Shown here: one piece after another, positions 9,860 through 18,531 of the stretch
How the letters are laid out: every line of letters begins with the position of its first letter
Position numbering within the stretch: position 1 is the stretch's first letter
From: [Clostridium] saccharolyticum WM1
GTDB lineage: Bacteria > Bacillota > Clostridia > Lachnospirales > Lachnospiraceae
DNA length: 64,000 nt
Assembly (NCBI RefSeq): GCF_000144625.1
Contig: NC_014376.1
Coordinates: 2,542,001-2,606,000, forward strand
Reading direction: 5' to 3'
Notes under the pieces: generated by a model
Told to the model about the DNA's origin: nothing
Database searches by the model: none
Seen by the model: the letters and a program-made list of their open reading frames with translations, nothing else
Position numbers and translations under genes: made by a program

Positions 9860-10420
9860 TTATACGGAAATATGGTCGTACTGGATTGCCTCCTTCATCT
9901 TACGCGCATGATCCCTGTCCGTCAGAAGTGCAAGAAGTTCAATTCCCATATCCAACGCATAACCCAGCCCCCTTGCCGTGGTTATGTTCCCGTCGGTAAC
10001 AACCCCCTGCTTTGTATACAATGCTCCCTTTAATTCCGGTTCAAACCCCGGATAGCAGGTCGCTTTTTTTCCGTCCAGAATGCCAAGGTTTCCCAAGATA
10101 CTTGGGGCCGCACAGATTGCCCCTATTCTCCTGTTCTCCCTATGGGCTTGCTTTAAGGACTTTAGCAGCCCCTCATGCGCTCCCAAATTTTTTGTTCCCG
10201 GCATCCCACCGGGAAGAAACAAAACATCGGCCTCCTTACAGTCCACCTCTGAAAACTCATAATCTGCCTGGATCTTTATATGGTGGGCACTTATTACATC
10301 CCGTTTTCCGGTAACGGAAACCAGAATTACGTCCTGACCTCCCCTTTTTTAAATGTCCACAACTGCCAGCAGCTCCACTTCTTCCGATCCGTCAGCTATA
10401 AACGCATATACTTTTCCCAT
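9860..10420 (-). pseudogene. DJ-1/PfpI family protein gene interrupted by an in-frame TAA at codon 24
   Basis: DJ-1/PfpI proteins are small cytoplasmic glutamine-amidotransferase-like enzymes or chaperones. Reading from ATG 10420 (AAGGAGAAGATTAAT upstream) gives MGKVYAFIADGSEEVELLAV, then VDI and a TAA stop at 10351-10349. The same frame then continues KRGGQDVILVSVTGKRDV through the nucleophile motif GAICAAPS to a stop at 9860. Without the TAA the product would be 186 residues, the normal family length. TTA (Leu) is expected there, so a single T-to-A change explains it. The remaining 128-codon open frame has only a GTG start without a good ribosome-binding site. This is either a real nonsense mutation or a sequencing error next to an A/T run. 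Confidence 0.85.
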
Positions 10421-10421
10421 A

Positions 10422-11486
10422 TTAATCTTCTCCTTTTAATGTTTGAAAGGTACTGATTGCAGTGACCTTGATATAATCCACCTGGTACCTAGTCTCCACA
10501 CTTTCCCCGTCAATCATTTTTTTTAAAGTATCGGCAGCCATCTGAGACTGTCCCTCATGATCATTTAATACAGTACCGGTCATTCTGCCTTCCTTAATAT
10601 ATGTTACCGTATCCTGAAGGGCATCCACCCCTACCAGGTAAATATCCTTTCCGGGTATACGGCCCGCCTCTTCCACAGCCTCCAGGGCACCGTTTGCCAT
10701 GGAATCATTGTTGCAGAAGAACACTTCAATGCGGTTTCCCCAGGAAGCAAGCGCCTGTTTGGCAAGCTTTTTCCCTTCATCCTTATTCCAGTTTCCATTG
10801 CCGGAAAACAGCTCTTCCGTCTTCATTCCTCCTTCTTCCAGGGCCTTAATGGAATATTCCGTCCGGTATTGGCTGTCCTCATTGCCTTTCTCTCCCATGA
10901 GCATAACATAAGACACCACACCATCGCCGTTAAAATCTCCTTTATTAAGTGTTTCCAGAATGATCTCTCCCTGATAGGTTCCTGCCTGCCTGGAATCTGT
11001 TCCAACACACGATACTGCCATTTGCTTTTCCCGCCACCGCTTCTGTTCCTCTTCCTTGGGCTCACGGTTTATAAAAACCAACGGGATCCCCGCCCTGCTG
11101 CAGGCATCTGCAAGCTCTTGTGCCGCCGGGATTTCTACCGGATTCACTATGATCCCGTCACAACCGTCTGAAATAAACTGATTCACCTGCTTGTCCTGCT
11201 CTTTCTGGTCACCTCCGGCATTGCGCATGATCACCTCTGCATGATATGTTTCTTCCAGATATTGCTTCAGCTCCTGACGATACAGCTTCATAAACGTATC
11301 GTCATAGCGGTATATGCTTACCCCGATCTTAGGGCCTGTCTCCTCAGGGACTCCTTCCGTTCCCGCTTCTGATGTAGCACTTTCCCCAACATCTTTTTTC
11401 TGCTCCATAGGAGCGCAGCCATAAAGCGGAAAAGCAGTCCAGACTATGAAAAAAAACAAAAAGATCCCTTTCCTTAACCGTTTCAT
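10422..11486 (-). CDS. Galactose-type periplasmic-binding lipoprotein, MglB paralogue
   Basis: This 354-residue exported sugar-binding lipoprotein has a signal peptide with a cysteine at LYGCAP. It then has the MglB-like core: IGVSIYRYDDTFM, INREP, a calcium-loop-like DFNGDGVVSYVML, and CNNDSMANGALEA. It is a clear paralogue of the MglB at 15093-16214. No transporter components follow; the downstream genes are the DJ-1 gene (its ATG is 1 base after this stop), a second binding protein and a GGDEF-EAL protein. This suggests a sensing or accessory role, or sharing of the MglA-MglC transporter. The start at 11486 has AGGAGATTAAAGAT upstream. Confidence 0.88.
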   Translation of the reverse strand: MKRLRKGIFLFFFIVWTAFPLYGCAPMEQKKDVGESATSEAGTEGVPEETGPKIGVSIYRYDDTFMKLYRQELKQYLEETYHAEVIMRNAGGDQKEQDKQVNQFISDGCDGIIVNPVEIPAAQELADACSRAGIPLVFINREPKEEEQKRWREKQMAVSCVGTDSRQAGTYQGEIILETLNKGDFNGDGVVSYVMLMGEKGNEDSQYRTEYSIKALEEGGMKTEELFSGNGNWNKDEGKKLAKQALASWGNRIEVFFCNNDSMANGALEAVEEAGRIPGKDIYLVGVDALQDTVTYIKEGRMTGTVLNDHEGQSQMAADTLKKMIDGESVETRYQVDYIKVTAISTFQTLKGED

Positions 11487-11512
11487 ATCTTTAATCTCCT
11501 GAATTTCACTGT

Positions 11513-11550
11513 TTTTCCCATATTAACACGTTTTTCCATATTTGTACACT
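11513..11550. promoter_or_regulatory. Two direct repeats upstream of the MglB-paralogue operon (possible operator)
   Basis: TTTTTCCCATATTAACACG is followed immediately by TTTTTCCATATTTGTACAC, a 19-base period. A related TTTTCCATATAAT lies at the mglB -35 region (16299-16311). The shared motif may bind a common regulator; this is inference. Confidence 0.4.
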
Positions 11551-11659
11551 AAGGAATCAAAGGGTAGCGTAAGTATATACAGTCAATTCAATCATTCAAG
11601 GCTCATCAATATTTTTCTTTCCATTTAGCCTCTACCTTCTACTTTATGTTCCTATGTGG

Positions 11660-11665
11660 TATACT
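11660..11665 (+). promoter_or_regulatory. Possible extended -10 promoter for the CYTH gene
   Basis: TGGTATACT gives a -10 TATACT preceded by TG, 43 bases upstream of the CYTH start. No clear -35 is present. Confidence 0.35.
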
Positions 11666-11707
11666 GTGCATATGCAAATGCAAAACATTGAATCAGGAGG
11701 AATTCCA

Positions 11708-12160
11708 ATGGAAATAGAACGCAAATATCTCATAACCCAGCCGCCGGCCGGTTACTCCAGCCATCCTTATCACTTCATAGAGCAGGGGTATCTCTCGACA
11801 GAGCCTGTCGTCCGTGTACGCAGAGAGGATGATGTCTTTTACCTTACCTACAAATCAAAAGGACTCTTAGAGCGGGAGGAATACAATCTCCCTTTGACCC
11901 GGGAATCCTATGAGCATCTGATTAAAAAAGCAGACGGACACATCCTGACAAAAAGAAGGTACCTGATCCCATTGGAAGACTCCGGCCATCTGACCATAGA
12001 ATTGGATGTATTTGAAGGCCGTTTTAAAGGGCTTGTATTGGCCGAAGTGGAATTTCCTGAGAGAGAGGAAGCAGAACGCTTCATCCCTCCCTCCTGGTTT
12101 GGAGAAGACGTAACCTTTTCAGGCGATTATCAGAACAGCAGGCTGAGCAGGCTGCCATAG
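11708..12160 (+). CDS. CYTH-domain protein (adenylate cyclase / thiamine triphosphatase fold)
   Basis: CYTH proteins form a triphosphate tunnel that binds or hydrolyses triphosphorylated substrates with a divalent metal. The N-terminal signature EIERKYL (ExExK) is at residues 2-8. Further charged tunnel strands are visible as VRVRRE, YLTYKSKG, TKRRY, IELDVFEG and LAEVEFP. Length is 150 residues, typical for bacterial single-domain members. ATG 11708 is preceded by AGGAGGAATTCCA; the upstream in-frame start at 11654 would add 18 residues before this signature. It stands alone on the plus strand between two minus-strand sugar loci. The substrate cannot be told from sequence. Confidence 0.9.
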   Translation: MEIERKYLITQPPAGYSSHPYHFIEQGYLSTEPVVRVRREDDVFYLTYKSKGLLEREEYNLPLTRESYEHLIKKADGHILTKRRYLIPLEDSGHLTIELDVFEGRFKGLVLAEVEFPEREEAERFIPPSWFGEDVTFSGDYQNSRLSRLP

Positions 12161-12175
12161 CTTTATGGATAAAGC

Positions 12176-12235
12176 GAGCCGCAGGAGTCCAAAGGATTCC
12201 TTTTATCCCGGACACTTACGGCTCACCTTTTTATT
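12176..12235 (+). terminator. Intrinsic terminator of the CYTH gene
   Basis: GAGCCG (12176-12181) pairs with CGGCTC (12219-12224), with an inner GTCC/GGAC stem. It is followed by ACCTTTTTATTTATTTT. Confidence 0.75.
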
Positions 12236-12275
12236 TATTTTCCTATTAAGTACAGATACGGTCTTTAATCAGGAA

Positions 12276-12334
12276 AGGAACCGGAACAAGGGCGGAATTA
12301 TACGAAAGAGTCCGCTGTCTATGCTCCGGTTCCT
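12276..12334. terminator. Bidirectional terminator hairpin between the CYTH gene and mglC
   Basis: AGGAACCGGA (12276-12285) pairs with TCCGGTTCCT (12325-12334), with an inner GGCGGA/TCCGCT stem. T-rich sequence follows on the plus strand, and a shorter TTCC run on the minus strand downstream of mglC. Confidence 0.7.
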
Positions 12335-12380
12335 TTTTCTAAAAACCCTGGCCAAAAGCCGTGGGCTATTTAGAAAGAAA

Positions 12381-13415
12381 CTACTTCTTTGCAATATACT
12401 TTCTGATGTCCAGAGCAATCGCAACTACAATAACGATTCCCTGCGCAATATACTGATAGTTGGTGTCAACGCCCAGATACTGCAGACAGGTTTTTAAAAT
12501 CTCGAATACCAGTACACCGATCAAAACACCGGATACCTTACCAATACCGCCGTTCACGGACACGCCTCCAATGGTACATGCCGCAATGGCTTCCAGCTCC
12601 CAGCCCATTCCCATATTAACAGAGGAACCGCCGGATTTTGCACCTACGAGGAATCCTCCCAATGCATAAAGAGCTGCCGCTGTCACATAGATAATGATTT
12701 TTGTTTTCTTTGTATTTACACCGGAAACTTCTGCTGCCTGCTCATTGCCGCCGATGGCGTACATATATTTGCCGTGAGGTGTCTTGTTATAAACAAACCA
12801 GATTATCAGCCCAATGGCAAGGGCGATTAAAAATAAGTAAGGAATCACTCCTAAAAGCCTGCCCTTTGCCACCTCTGTATAAGCCGCCCGGTAACCACCG
12901 ATAGGAGTTGCATTGGTATAAACAAGGCATACACCGTAAACGATCAGCTGCATACCCAGAGTTCCGATAAAGGCCGGAACCTGAAGAAAAGAAACCACCA
13001 TACCGTTGATCAGACCGAAAATGGCGCATACAGCGATACAAATTAGCAGTACTACGAATACCCACCAGATGCCGAAATCAGGAAGATTAGGGAAAAACTT
13101 ACCGCTGTACCCAGGCTTCTGAAGCAAAGTACCTGCAAGACAGGCAGAAAGACCAACCATACGTCCGGCAGAAAGGTCCGTACCTCTGGTTATCAGACAG
13201 CCAGATACGCCGCATGCAATGATAAAACGGGGTGCTACGTTTAAAGCAATGTTTTTCAAGTTATCAGGGGTACCAAAGGACGGCTGTTTAATTGCAGTAA
13301 AAATAGCCAGCATAATCAGTACAACGATGATTCCATTATTAATAAGAAAATCCTTCGCATTTATTTTTTTAGTTTGCATAGGTAAATCTTTTGCATTTAT
13401 TTTTTTTGCTGTCAT
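12381..13415 (-). CDS. mglC: Galactose/methylgalactoside-type ABC transporter permease MglC
   Basis: This 344-residue inner-membrane permease of the CUT2 (ribose/galactose) class has about ten hydrophobic segments. It carries family motifs RGTDLSAGRMVGLSA and YAIGGNEQAAEVSGVN and ends in KVSGVLIGVLVFEILK and DIRKYIAKK. The start at 13415 overlaps the mglA stop as ATGA, with AGGAGG 6 bases upstream. The first 23 codons contain a short tandem duplication: KKINAKDLP and KKINAKDFL, 13 codons apart, each preceded by a methionine region. The second ATG (13379) lies in the repeat but lacks a ribosome-binding site. It completes the mglB-mglA-mglC importer. Confidence 0.94.
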   Translation of the reverse strand: MTAKKINAKDLPMQTKKINAKDFLINNGIIVVLIMLAIFTAIKQPSFGTPDNLKNIALNVAPRFIIACGVSGCLITRGTDLSAGRMVGLSACLAGTLLQKPGYSGKFFPNLPDFGIWWVFVVLLICIAVCAIFGLINGMVVSFLQVPAFIGTLGMQLIVYGVCLVYTNATPIGGYRAAYTEVAKGRLLGVIPYLFLIALAIGLIIWFVYNKTPHGKYMYAIGGNEQAAEVSGVNTKKTKIIIYVTAAALYALGGFLVGAKSGGSSVNMGMGWELEAIAACTIGGVSVNGGIGKVSGVLIGVLVFEILKTCLQYLGVDTNYQYIAQGIVIVVAIALDIRKYIAKK

Positions 13416-14968
13416 GATTTAACCTCCTGTGTGAAATTTTCTGTTACCTTATCGTTTAGATCAAATTTAGTGGCAAATGCCATGATCTTTTCCTGGGTTG
13501 CCTCTTCATCTTCCAGTTCTCCGGTGATATGGCCATTGCACATAACGATAATCCGGTTTGACATGCCGATCAGCTCCGGCATTTCGGAAGAAATCATGAT
13601 AATTGATTTTCCCTGCTTAACAAGTTCAATCATGATCTGGTAAATCTCATATTTTGCCCCAACGTCAATCCCCCTGGTGGGTTCATCCATGATCAGGATA
13701 TCGGGGTTATTCGCCAGCCATCTGGCAATGATTACCTTTTGCTGGTTTCCTCCTGACAGGGATTGGATCAGGGTCCTGTCATTGGGTGTCTTAATACTCA
13801 GCTTTGCAATGCTGTCCTTTACTACCTGCCCCACCTTTCTGCTGTTGATGGTTCCGGCCTTGGTATAATTCCGGTAAGAGGCTATGGCCGTATTATCAGC
13901 TATGCTCAGACAGCCGAAAATACCGGTTCCTCTCCGGTCCTCAGTGATCATCCCTACGGAATCGGCAATGGCATCCTGCGGACGCTTGACAGTCACCTTT
14001 TTACCAAGGATCTCTATCTGCCCGCCGGCAATGTGGCGCATTCCAAAAATGGCTTCCATGAGTTCTGTTCTCTGGGCACCTACCAAGCCTCCGAATCCCA
14101 GTATCTCCCCCTTCTTTAATTCAAAGGAGCAATCCTGGAAGGAACGCTGATGGATGCTGCTTAAATGGCTTACTTTTAAAACCGTTTCCTCTGTCCGGTA
14201 ATCTTCCTTGGGCGGATATACATTGCTTAATTCCCGGCCTACCATCTGTTTTACGATTTCCTCATCGGAAATGTCCTTTACTTCCCAGGAGCCTACGTAG
14301 GTTCCATCCCGCATGATCGTAATGTCGTCGGCAATCTGCCGGATCTCAGCCATCTTATGGCTGATATATATCATGGAAACGCCCCGGGCTTTTAAATCCC
14401 TGACAATGCGAAACAGCGCCTCCACTTCATTATCAGTCAGCGATGAGGTCGGTTCATCCAAAATTACCAGCTTTGCATTCTGGCTCACTGCCTTTGCAAT
14501 TTCCACTGACTGCATTTGTCCGATTGATAGTGTCCCAAGTTTTGCCCTGGGATTAAAACTCATTTTTACATCTTTTAACCATTTTTCTGCTTCCAGGTTC
14601 ATGGTCTTATGATCAACTATTTTTAAAGGGCCTATTTTTATTAAGGGATATCTTCCAAGATACATATTTTCCGCAATGGAACGCGCCGGTACCGGCTGCA
14701 GCTCCTGATGCACCATGGCAAGCCCCTTGTGGAGGGCATCATCAGGATTTGCGATGCTTACATCTTTCCCGTCGATAAGAACCTTTCCTTCATCCATTTT
14801 ATAAATGCCGAAAAGACATTTCATAAGGGTCGATTTACCTGCTCCGTTTTCACCCATCAGGGCGTGAACGGTACCGGGACGTACTTTTAAGTTGATGCCA
14901 TCGAGCGCTTTAACGCCAGGGAAGGATTTGCTGACCCCTATCATTTCCAGTCTGTACTTCTCTGCCAT
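13412..14968 (-). CDS. mglA: Galactose/methylgalactoside-type ABC transporter ATP-binding protein MglA
   Basis: This 518-residue duplicated ATPase drives CUT2 sugar import. The first domain has Walker A GENGAGKST, signature LSIGQMQ and Walker B LVILDEPT. The second has a degenerate P-loop (GGLVGAQRTEL), as usual for this family, plus LSGGNQQKV and ILIMDEPTRG. ATG 14968 is chosen because AAAGGAGAAACGGG precedes it; the longer frame to 15064 has no such site. It overlaps mglC by 4 bases. It is separated from mglB by a terminator, so mglB is probably expressed more highly than mglA-mglC. Confidence 0.96.
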   Translation of the reverse strand: MAEKYRLEMIGVSKSFPGVKALDGINLKVRPGTVHALMGENGAGKSTLMKCLFGIYKMDEGKVLIDGKDVSIANPDDALHKGLAMVHQELQPVPARSIAENMYLGRYPLIKIGPLKIVDHKTMNLEAEKWLKDVKMSFNPRAKLGTLSIGQMQSVEIAKAVSQNAKLVILDEPTSSLTDNEVEALFRIVRDLKARGVSMIYISHKMAEIRQIADDITIMRDGTYVGSWEVKDISDEEIVKQMVGRELSNVYPPKEDYRTEETVLKVSHLSSIHQRSFQDCSFELKKGEILGFGGLVGAQRTELMEAIFGMRHIAGGQIEILGKKVTVKRPQDAIADSVGMITEDRRGTGIFGCLSIADNTAIASYRNYTKAGTINSRKVGQVVKDSIAKLSIKTPNDRTLIQSLSGGNQQKVIIARWLANNPDILIMDEPTRGIDVGAKYEIYQIMIELVKQGKSIIMISSEMPELIGMSNRIIVMCNGHITGELEDEEATQEKIMAFATKFDLNDKVTENFTQEVKS

Positions 14969-15039
14969 CCCGTTTCTCCTTTCCAATTGATTGCCTGTGT
15001 TCTTTGTGTTTCTAAAGCAATTTCCTTCGGATACCTTTA

Positions 15040-15070
15040 AAAATCGGGTGTGCCTTACCGACACACCCGT
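15040..15070 (-). terminator. Intrinsic terminator between mglB and mglA
   Basis: Minus-strand CGGGTGTG (15070-15063) pairs with CACACCCG (15053-15046), followed by ATTTTTAAA. A partial terminator after the binding-protein gene is a common way to set excess binding protein over transporter. Confidence 0.8.
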
Positions 15071-15092
15071 TTCTTTTACCGGCTGCTGGAAA

Positions 15093-16214
15093 TTATTTTA
15101 ACTTATCAAGAATTTCCTGAGCATTCTCCTTGGTAACTTTAATATAGTCTACCATATTTACATTTTCGACAGATTCACCCTTAATAAACTTAACAGCCAT
15201 ATCGCCTGCTGCATGAGCCTGTGAGAAGTGATCGTTGAATACGGTACCTGTCTGCTTGTCATCGAGAACATTCTGAACAGCCTCTGTCAGAGCATCAACA
15301 CCTACTAAATAGATGTCTTTGTTTACGGTACGTCCTGCTGCTTCGATTGCCTGAAGAGCACCAAGTGCCATAGCATCGTTATTGCAGAAGATTACTTCGA
15401 TCTGGTCGCCATACTGTGTTAAAGCATCCTGAGCGATCTGCTGAGCTTTTGCCTGATCCCAGTCACCGCGCTGCTTTAACAGTTCTTTCACCTGTGCTCC
15501 TGAATCAGTAAGAGCCTTAACAGAGAATTCTGTTCTGTACTGAGCATCTACGTTCTCAGGATCACCCTGGATCATGATATAGGAAACAACGCCGTCACCG
15601 TTAATATCACCCTTCGTGGAGGTTTCAAGAATTTCTTCCCCCTGATAGGTTCCGGACTGTCTTGCATCACAGCCTACATAAGTAGCGTTGATTTTGTCAT
15701 CTTTCCATCTCTGCTCTTCCTGAGTATCTGGTTCACGGTTAATGTAAACAACCGGGATTCCGGCTTCCTTACACATATCTGTGATTTCCGGAGCAGAAGA
15801 AGCCTGCACAAGGTTTAAAATCAATACATCGTATTTCTGAGTGATGAAGTTCTGGATCTGATTGGTCTGTTCTGCCTGATCACCCTTACCATCCTGGATA
15901 ACAACATTTTCTTTCTTAAAGCCTAAGTCTTCTGTCAGATAGCGCTGAAGCTCTGTCCGGTAAAGTGTCATAAAGTTATCATCAAATTTGTAAATTGAGA
16001 TACCGACTTTCTTATCCGCCACATCTCCGCCAACAGCATCTTTTACTGCATCTGCGGTGGTTTCTGCTGCGCTTGTATCCTCCTTCTTAGTCTCTGCTGT
16101 AGTTGCCTCTGTCGGGGCAGCTGTAGTCCCCTTGGAACCAGCTCCGCAGCCTGCCATGGAAAATACCATTGCTGACGCAAGACCTACTGCTAATGCTTTT
16201 TTGAGTAATCTCAT
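15093..16214 (-). CDS. mglB: Galactose/glucose-type substrate-binding lipoprotein MglB
   Basis: This 373-residue exported binding protein supplies the MglA-MglC importer. The signal peptide ends in MAGCG (lipobox), followed by a Thr/Ala/Glu-rich linker. The core has VGISIYKFDDNFM, INREP, a calcium-loop motif DINGDGVVSYIM as in galactose-binding protein, CNNDAMALGALQA and LVGVDALTEA. The start at 16214 has AAGGGAGGATTTATC upstream. The family binds galactose, glucose or methylgalactosides; the exact sugar cannot be fixed from sequence. Two membrane-anchored relatives are encoded upstream, beside a two-component system. Confidence 0.95.
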   Translation of the reverse strand: MRLLKKALAVGLASAMVFSMAGCGAGSKGTTAAPTEATTAETKKEDTSAAETTADAVKDAVGGDVADKKVGISIYKFDDNFMTLYRTELQRYLTEDLGFKKENVVIQDGKGDQAEQTNQIQNFITQKYDVLILNLVQASSAPEITDMCKEAGIPVVYINREPDTQEEQRWKDDKINATYVGCDARQSGTYQGEEILETSTKGDINGDGVVSYIMIQGDPENVDAQYRTEFSVKALTDSGAQVKELLKQRGDWDQAKAQQIAQDALTQYGDQIEVIFCNNDAMALGALQAIEAAGRTVNKDIYLVGVDALTEAVQNVLDDKQTGTVFNDHFSQAHAAGDMAVKFIKGESVENVNMVDYIKVTKENAQEILDKLK

Positions 16215-16276
16215 GATAAATCCTCCCTTATCATTATATTGTTATCGATTGGTGTTTTTACCTTACCGACATGCAC

Positions 16277-16305
16277 ATTATAGCTTTCTTTTGTGCAGTT
16301 TTCCA
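16277..16305 (-). promoter_or_regulatory. Probable mglB promoter
   Basis: Minus-strand -35 TGGAAA (16305-16300) and -10 TATAAT (16282-16277) are separated by 17 bases. This gives a leader of about 55 bases. The -35 is weak and overlaps an ATATGGAAAA motif also seen twice upstream of the MglB paralogue, which suggests an activator. Confidence 0.55.
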
Positions 16306-16497
16306 TATAATTTTTTTAGGATATGTATCGATTTTTTTAGATTCTTCAGTTTTTATCAAATAATTTCGATATTTTTACCCACTATGCACAACTATATTCC
16401 TTTATTCCCGAAAAGAACCGGGCCAGGTAAATATTCTTATATAATCATTTAACGGCTTTTACACGGGAAATAAACTCTGCAGCCTGCTGCAAAGTTC

Positions 16498-17520
16498 TTA
16501 ATGGGTTGTCAGGGCCTTCTGGCTGCACTCATAATACTTATCCCGGTCCAGTTTTACAATTTCCTGTACCTTTTGCCCAAGAGACTCTGCGGCGGCAATC
16601 TTAAAAATCACACTGGCATACTCCTGGCTGTCGCATTGCACCGTTCCAAACAACCTTCCCGTGCGCAGCCCTTCAAGACCCTGAGGTGTGCCGTCGATCC
16701 CTACAATCTTAACTGGTCTTAAGTCCCCTTTTCGATCCAGGGCATCGGCTGCTCCCAAGGCCATGTCATCATTGTTGCAGATTACCACTTCCACTTCATC
16801 CGGATACTCCAAAAGCCATTGCTCCATCCAGGCCGAAGCCTGGCTTCTGTCCCAATTAGCAATTCCTCCGGTGATCTTTTCTAATGGTACCCCGCCATCT
16901 TTTAAGGTCTGAATCGACCATTCCGTACGGATCAGGGAGTCCTGATGGCTGTTTTCTCCCTCCAAAAGGACATAGCTGACCTTTCCATCCCCATTTAAGT
17001 CAAGGGATGAGGAATCTTTTTTATAGGCATCCACCAGTATATTTCCCTGAAGAACCGCAGACTCTTTCGCATTTTCCCCAACATAGTAAAGCTTTTCCCA
17101 TCGCCTCATATCCTCCTCCACCGGTTCCCGGTTAAAGAACACCACCGGCAAGTCCGCATCCATTGCTTTACCGATAATATTGGATGCTACGGAACGATCC
17201 ACAATATTTACACAGATGGCATCATAGCCCAGAGAAATGAAACGGTCCACCTGACTGTTCTGAGTATTCTGATTCCCCTTGGCATCCACGATTTCCATGA
17301 CTACCTTAATTCCTGTTTCCTTCTCATACTCTTTGGCCTGTTCCTCAATATTTCCCCTGAGGGTATTGATAAAGGAATCGTCTCCGCGGTATAAAGTCAC
17401 TCCAATGCGAATGGATTTTTTTTCTTCCTTTCCGTCCTCCTTCCGGCTTTGATATAACACACCCCAAAGTGCCAGCAGCAGGATAACCGCAACTGCAAGA
17501 ATACCATATCGTTTCTTCAT
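16498..17520 (-). CDS. Membrane-anchored galactose-binding-protein-like sensor component
   Basis: This 340-residue MglB-like protein has an N-terminal hydrophobic helix (residues 5-22) and no lipobox cysteine, so it is probably tethered in the membrane. It keeps the MglB core: IGVTLYRGDDSFI, FFNREP, the calcium-loop-like DLNGDGKVSYVLL, and CNNDDMALGAADA. It lies 15 bases after a second anchored binding-like protein and behind a LytS-type kinase and a YesN-type regulator. By analogy with the XylFII-LytS-YesN xylose system of Clostridium beijerinckii, I infer that it signals sugar occupancy to the kinase rather than feeding a transporter. ATG 17520 is preceded by GGGGGATGGATT. Confidence 0.85.
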   Translation of the reverse strand: MKKRYGILAVAVILLLALWGVLYQSRKEDGKEEKKSIRIGVTLYRGDDSFINTLRGNIEEQAKEYEKETGIKVVMEIVDAKGNQNTQNSQVDRFISLGYDAICVNIVDRSVASNIIGKAMDADLPVVFFNREPVEEDMRRWEKLYYVGENAKESAVLQGNILVDAYKKDSSSLDLNGDGKVSYVLLEGENSHQDSLIRTEWSIQTLKDGGVPLEKITGGIANWDRSQASAWMEQWLLEYPDEVEVVICNNDDMALGAADALDRKGDLRPVKIVGIDGTPQGLEGLRTGRLFGTVQCDSQEYASVIFKIAAAESLGQKVQEIVKLDRDKYYECSQKALTTH

Positions 17521-17534
17521 AATCCATCCCCCAT

Positions 17535-18506
17535 CTAATCAATTGGATACAATATCCTTTCAAATTTGCTTTCCCGCAGATCCGATTTACGGATATAGTA
17601 AGAATCCAACACGATCTGCGTTCTTTGAAGCCCCCCATGAACCGCTTCCACGGCTTTTTCGATGCTCATATAGCCTGCATCAAACTGGTCGCTTGCAACC
17701 AGTCCTTTAATAATTTCATTGTCCAGCTCTTTTAAGAGCTTTGTCGTACTCCCGATCCCATAAAGCCCTTCCAAAAAATTGCCATAAACCGGACTTCCGG
17801 AAATAATATCGGCAGTCTCATCAAGACTCCTGGGATCAATGGCTGCAATGACCGCTTTTCCTCCTCCGGGATAAACCATGCCCTCAACGGTCTCCCGAAA
17901 GGTCCCTTCTGCCTTTTTCTCATAAAGCTTCATGGAAAATCCAGACTTTGACAAAGCAGATACCAACCCGTCATAGGCTTCCCGGTTATATCCGTAATCA
18001 AGGCCTTCCGTAAATATCCACACAGGCAGATCCGGGGAATTCTCCGCCGCAATCGCCTGTCCAAGCAAACGTCCCTCCTCTTCATAATCCGGAGATATGC
18101 CGCTTTTCACCTGTTCGTTGGGCGGCAAACTTCCCATGAAAACGGCAGGGCTGTTTAAAACCATATCATCCATTTTTTTTACACATTCCACCGGTTTTAC
18201 GGGAATCAGGACAATGGCCGACGCCCCGTCATTAATCTCCCTCTGAACCAGTTCGATCTGCTGATTGGCATCCCCTTTCTCATAGAGTGTAATAAAGCTG
18301 ACATCCACGTTATACTCCTCAGCCGCCTTATCCACACCCTTTCTGAAGTTTACGTAATAATCATCGGAAGTATCTCCAATGATGACGGAAACCGGATATA
18401 TTTCTGTTTTCTTCTCCTTGATGATTAAATCCGTGGAGGATAAAAGAAACAGGATCACAAGCACTCCCGCCAGCAGAGTCCACAACAATTTTTCCTGTTT
18501 TGTCAT
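17535..18506 (-). CDS. Membrane-anchored periplasmic-binding-protein-like sensor component
   Basis: This 323-residue protein has one N-terminal hydrophobic helix (about residues 8-27) and an extracytoplasmic periplasmic-binding-protein fold of the LacI/RbsB type (VSVIIGDTSDDYYVNFRKG at the start, EGLYGIGSTTKLLKELD later). There is no lipobox. It is diverged from MglB and lacks the calcium-loop motif. It sits between the kinase gene (26 bases before) and the MglB-like anchored protein (15 bases after). Two different binding-like subunits beside one kinase suggest a composite or dual-ligand sensor; this is inference. The start has AAAAGGGAAAATAGATT upstream. Confidence 0.8.
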   Translation of the reverse strand: MTKQEKLLWTLLAGVLVILFLLSSTDLIIKEKKTEIYPVSVIIGDTSDDYYVNFRKGVDKAAEEYNVDVSFITLYEKGDANQQIELVQREINDGASAIVLIPVKPVECVKKMDDMVLNSPAVFMGSLPPNEQVKSGISPDYEEEGRLLGQAIAAENSPDLPVWIFTEGLDYGYNREAYDGLVSALSKSGFSMKLYEKKAEGTFRETVEGMVYPGGGKAVIAAIDPRSLDETADIISGSPVYGNFLEGLYGIGSTTKLLKELDNEIIKGLVASDQFDAGYMSIEKAVEAVHGGLQRTQIVLDSYYIRKSDLRESKFERILYPID

Positions 18507-18531
18507 AATCTATTTTCCCTTTTCCCTTTTC

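Noticed and set aside
10247..10420. Frameshift in the DJ-1 gene
   Set aside because: The same frame continues in good family pattern on both sides of the TAA, so a point change is enough.
14969..15064. Extended N-terminus of MglA to 15064
   Set aside because: The extra 32 residues have no family similarity and a strong ribosome-binding site stands before ATG 14968.
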